Below are positions 23,667 through 25,224 of a DNA stretch of 25,224 nt, piece after piece. Positions within the stretch are counted from its first letter, which is position 1; each line of letters opens with the position of its first letter. The translations under genes and the position numbers were made by a program. The stretch is from positions 1-25,224 of the IMG/VR virus record IMGVR_UViG_3300042346_000502. One strand, written 5' to 3'. This DNA is from a virus. The notes beneath the pieces were generated by a model. The model made no database searches, was not told where the DNA came from, and saw only the letters and a list, made by a program, of their open reading frames with translations.

Positions 23667-23695
23667 TTGACTTATATCTAAAATAAGAATATAAT
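23667..23695 (+). promoter_or_regulatory. Consensus sigma70-like promoter for the right-hand genes
   Basis: TTGACT (23667-23672), 17 bases, TATAAT (23690-23695). The start is expected near 23702, leaving a leader of about 25 bases with the ribosome site AAGGGGAT before the TTG start at 23727. Confidence 0.85.
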
Positions 23696-23726
23696 ACGCT
23701 TCAATTCATATTACTAAGGGGATACA

Positions 23727-23978
23727 TTGAAAAACATCAAAGAGGTACTGATACATTTAGACGCTCATCGGGTACAACTATATAACCGCTACACTACTAC
23801 TAAAACATTATACGATACATACAAAGAGGAAAATAATAGTGATATGATGTTAGTGTGTGAGTATCAAGGTTATTTTGATTTATACACCGAAGTTACAAAA
23901 ATTATTTGTGACATTTTAGACGTTGAGTTTTGTTTTTACGTTTCAGAAACTAAAGAATTTTTAGAGGTGGTAAAATGA
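23727..23978 (+). CDS. Unrecognised 83-residue helical protein, TTG start
   Basis: The start is TTG, chosen because AAGGGGAT lies 5 bases upstream, the promoter ends just before it, and no ATG offers a better site near the N-terminus. The protein (MKNIKEVLIHLDAHRVQLYN at its start) is acidic and helical with heptad-like Leu/Ile/Tyr spacing. Its stop overlaps the next gene's ATG by 4 bases. It shares a general plan with the next protein (MKxxK start, LY in the first helix, acidic Ile/Leu-rich C-terminal helix 'ICDILDVE' versus 'IEEILEDIKLE'), so the two may be distant paralogues. Function unknown; autoregulation through the upstream 18-base elements is possible. Confidence 0.7.
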   Translation: MKNIKEVLIHLDAHRVQLYNRYTTTKTLYDTYKEENNSDMMLVCEYQGYFDLYTEVTKIICDILDVEFCFYVSETKEFLEVVK

Positions 23979-24187
23979 AAAAATTAAAAGCATTATACGA
24001 GCTAAAACTCGCAGTATACAAACGCCTATACATTGAAGCGGATAATAAGCTTTTTGAAGCGGTTACTAACCGAGAGGACGTACAAAGCCTTAACGTCAAA
24101 TATTTAGTTAGACAAAGTGCAAAATTATTAGGCAATATCGAAATAATAGAGGAAATTTTGGAAGATATTAAGCTAGAATTAATTTAA
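23975..24187 (+). CDS. Unrecognised 70-residue helical protein
   Basis: Coupled to the preceding gene (ATGA overlap, with GAGGTGG upstream inside that gene). The protein is all-helical and rich in Lys, Leu and Glu, with no cysteine and no recognised motif. Its stop codon lies in the left arm of the terminator at 24184-24218, so the two small genes form a compact two-gene unit. It may be a distant paralogue of the gene before it. Confidence 0.7.
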   Translation: MKKLKALYELKLAVYKRLYIEADNKLFEAVTNREDVQSLNVKYLVRQSAKLLGNIEIIEEILEDIKLELI

Positions 24188-24218
24188 GAGGTTGTATACT
24201 ACCTCTTAACTTTTATAT
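24184..24218 (+). terminator. Rho-independent terminator after the two small genes
   Basis: TTAAGAGGT (24184-24192) pairs perfectly with ACCTCTTAA (24201-24209), loop of 8, followed by CTTTTATAT. This is the clearest terminator in the window. Confidence 0.85.
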
Positions 24219-24220
24219 AG

Positions 24221-24234
24221 TCCCCTTTGGGGGA
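24221..24234 (+). promoter_or_regulatory. Small GC hairpin in the gap before the 220-residue gene
   Basis: TCCCC (24221-24225) pairs with GGGGA (24230-24234), loop of 4, just after the terminator. No convincing promoter was found between it and the gene at 24305. Confidence 0.35.
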
Positions 24235-24304
24235 TTATTAGAGGTTTATTTATTTAGTTGCTCCAAGAGCTTACACAATCCGAACATTGAAAAAAGGGGA
24301 TAAA

Positions 24305-24967
24305 ATGAAAAATGAATTACAAGCGGTGATTAACGAAAACGAGTCCACAACTGCATTAAAAGCGGTTACGACCAATATCGAAAAAACAATCAAGAGTATT
24401 GACGATAATACAGTGATTAAAAAAGTAGCAACCGCCAATATTAAAATAGAAAAAGAAAATGTTTTGCATTACGTCAAAACACTATTGGAAACGCCAACGG
24501 CACAAATAGAGTTAGATAACCCCTTGTTTGCGGGTACTAATATCCTATATTTATACCTACAATCTAAATTGGCGCACGTCGAAATTAATGACAAATCCAC
24601 CGAAAAAGTCATAAATCTGATTTTGTGGACAGTTAAGAATACAGGGATTAACCCATTGACATTAATCAACGGTTACAAGGAACTTGAAGTGCTCAAAAAG
24701 TATTTTGCTAACCTTGCGATAATTGAAGGAATGACTCGTGAAAATGTCCAAAGCCAACTAAACTACATTATCCGTTTTGAGTCACTGATTAATAACTATT
24801 TATTAGGGGAAAAATCAGAATATCCAACGCCTTCAAAAATGCGAAAGTCTGAAGCCTTAAAGCCATTATGGACGGCTTTAAGAGGGGAAGGACTAAAACT
24901 CAAAGATTTTGATTATCCTTCAATTGTAGAATGGTTGAATGTATGGGATACCGAAAAAGCACTTTAA
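24305..24967 (+). CDS. Unrecognised 220-residue helical protein of the repeat-rich locus
   Basis: The start is set at the ATG at 24305 with AAAGGGGAT about 4 bases upstream. An in-frame TTG at 24287 lacks a ribosome site, so the longer form is less likely. The first about 70 residues are charged and polar (INENESTTALKAVTTNIEK); the rest is helical with hydrophobic runs (TNILYLYLQSKLAHVEI, VINLILWTVKNTGINPLTLI) and a C-terminal part rich in Lys and Trp. No initiator (Rep), ParA/B or recombinase motif is recognised. It lies between the three 18-base elements on the left and the 11-base array on the right, so a role in replication or maintenance of this locus is possible but unproven. Three in-frame AAGCGGT words occur in this and the preceding gene. 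Confidence 0.75.
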   Translation: MKNELQAVINENESTTALKAVTTNIEKTIKSIDDNTVIKKVATANIKIEKENVLHYVKTLLETPTAQIELDNPLFAGTNILYLYLQSKLAHVEINDKSTEKVINLILWTVKNTGINPLTLINGYKELEVLKKYFANLAIIEGMTRENVQSQLNYIIRFESLINNYLLGEKSEYPTPSKMRKSEALKPLWTALRGEGLKLKDFDYPSIVEWLNVWDTEKAL

Positions 24968-24976
24968 GGTACTATA

Positions 24977-24998
24977 ATACCCACTTTGTAGTGGGTAT
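24977..24998 (+). terminator. Hairpin after the 220-residue gene
   Basis: ATACCCAC (24977-24984) pairs perfectly with GTGGGTAT (24991-24998), loop TTTGTA, beginning 9 bases after the stop codon. The following GTTAGTGTCTTA is only mildly T-rich, so this is a probable but weak terminator. The 149 bases from here to the 11-base array hold no supported gene. Confidence 0.6.
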
Positions 24999-25147
24999 GT
25001 TAGTGTCTTAGAGCACGTACCGTATGAAAAAGCGGTTAGTCATATTTGATTTGATGGTGGATAACATTAGTAAAATAGTGCCACTTTATAGCGTAAGATA
25101 GTATCAAAACACTATTATAAATCAATCCAATGTTAAAAAACGACGTT

Positions 25148-25224
25148 TACGGCTATGCTACGGCTATGCTACGGCTATGCTACGGCTATGCTACGGCTAT
25201 GCTACGGCTATGCTACGGCTATGC
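25148..25224 (+). repeat. Perfect 11-base tandem repeat, seven units, running to the right edge
   Basis: TACGGCTATGC is repeated exactly seven times from 25148 to 25224, the last base of the window, so the array may continue. An 11-base unit is about one helical turn, as in iterons. It lies in non-coding DNA after the 220-residue gene. Because the window stops within it, it may also be an assembly break or a genome end. Confidence 0.95.

Noticed and set aside
25024-25101. 25-codon plus-strand ORF before the 11-base array
   Set aside because: Weak ribosome site, no family resemblance and low-complexity surroundings; not enough to call a gene.
23344-25224. CRISPR array
   Set aside because: The 10- and 11-base units are contiguous without spacers and are too short; no cas genes are present.
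1-25224. tRNA genes, integrase, lysis genes
   Set aside because: No cloverleaf, recombinase, holin or endolysin pattern was seen. The NlpC/P60 protein is a tail assembly enzyme by context, not an endolysin.

Overview
The window holds most of the virion-structure half of a tailed double-stranded DNA phage (or prophage) with a long non-contractile tail. The tail genes are arranged as in lambda (homologues of M, L, K and I/J) and the head genes as in HK97 (TerL, portal, S78 protease, capsid protein). The lambda-type tail tip and several consensus sigma70-like promoters suggest a Gram-negative host, but the sequence does not name it. Almost all structural genes lie on the minus strand and run right to left. 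They are tightly packed, often with 1-19 base overlaps.

Reading in the direction of transcription: 19397-13948 is the packaging and head block (large terminase, a small beta-rich protein, portal, prohead protease, major capsid protein). The capsid gene ends in a UUCG hairpin that looks like a terminator, followed by a consensus promoter (TTGACT, 17 bases, TATAGT) at 13893-13865. That promoter would restart transcription into the neck and tail block, 13791-1. This block contains a 36-codon ORF resembling part of a homing endonuclease, a repeat-rich 83-residue protein, connector, HK97-gp10-like protein, tail terminator, tail tube, two chaperone-position genes, tape measure, M-, L- and K-like tip proteins, and a tail-tip protein J. 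J carries a lambda-I-like ubiquitin-fold N-terminus and runs off the left edge.

From 19398 to 22904 the genes are on the plus strand. A sigma70 promoter (TTGACA, 17 bases, TATAGT) drives an unrecognised 120-residue gene. That gene lies between two outward-facing copies of a 46-base module (14 + 15 + 17, identical spacing). One copy faces TerL and the whole structural operon; the other faces a plus-strand operon of five coupled genes. These are a zinc-ribbon protein with two NUMOD1-like segments, a probable small terminase subunit, two unknown small proteins, and a 342-residue protein with Cys pairs and an AT-hook-like tail. The simplest reading is a divergent regulatory switchboard whose central gene may control the two outward modules.

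From 22905 to the right edge the DNA changes character. It is AT-rich, nearly lacks the CTAG tetramer that is common in the phage genes, and holds many short repeats: two degenerate direct-repeat pairs, eight 10-base G-rich units, three 18-base elements at exact 30-base steps, and seven 11-base units that run to the last base. A consensus promoter follows the 18-base elements and serves two small helical genes ending in a terminator. A 220-residue gene of unknown function comes next. This looks like a replication or maintenance locus (phage-plasmid style origin, or genome end), but no recognised initiator is visible. No tRNA, rRNA, CRISPR array, insertion sequence or integrase was seen.
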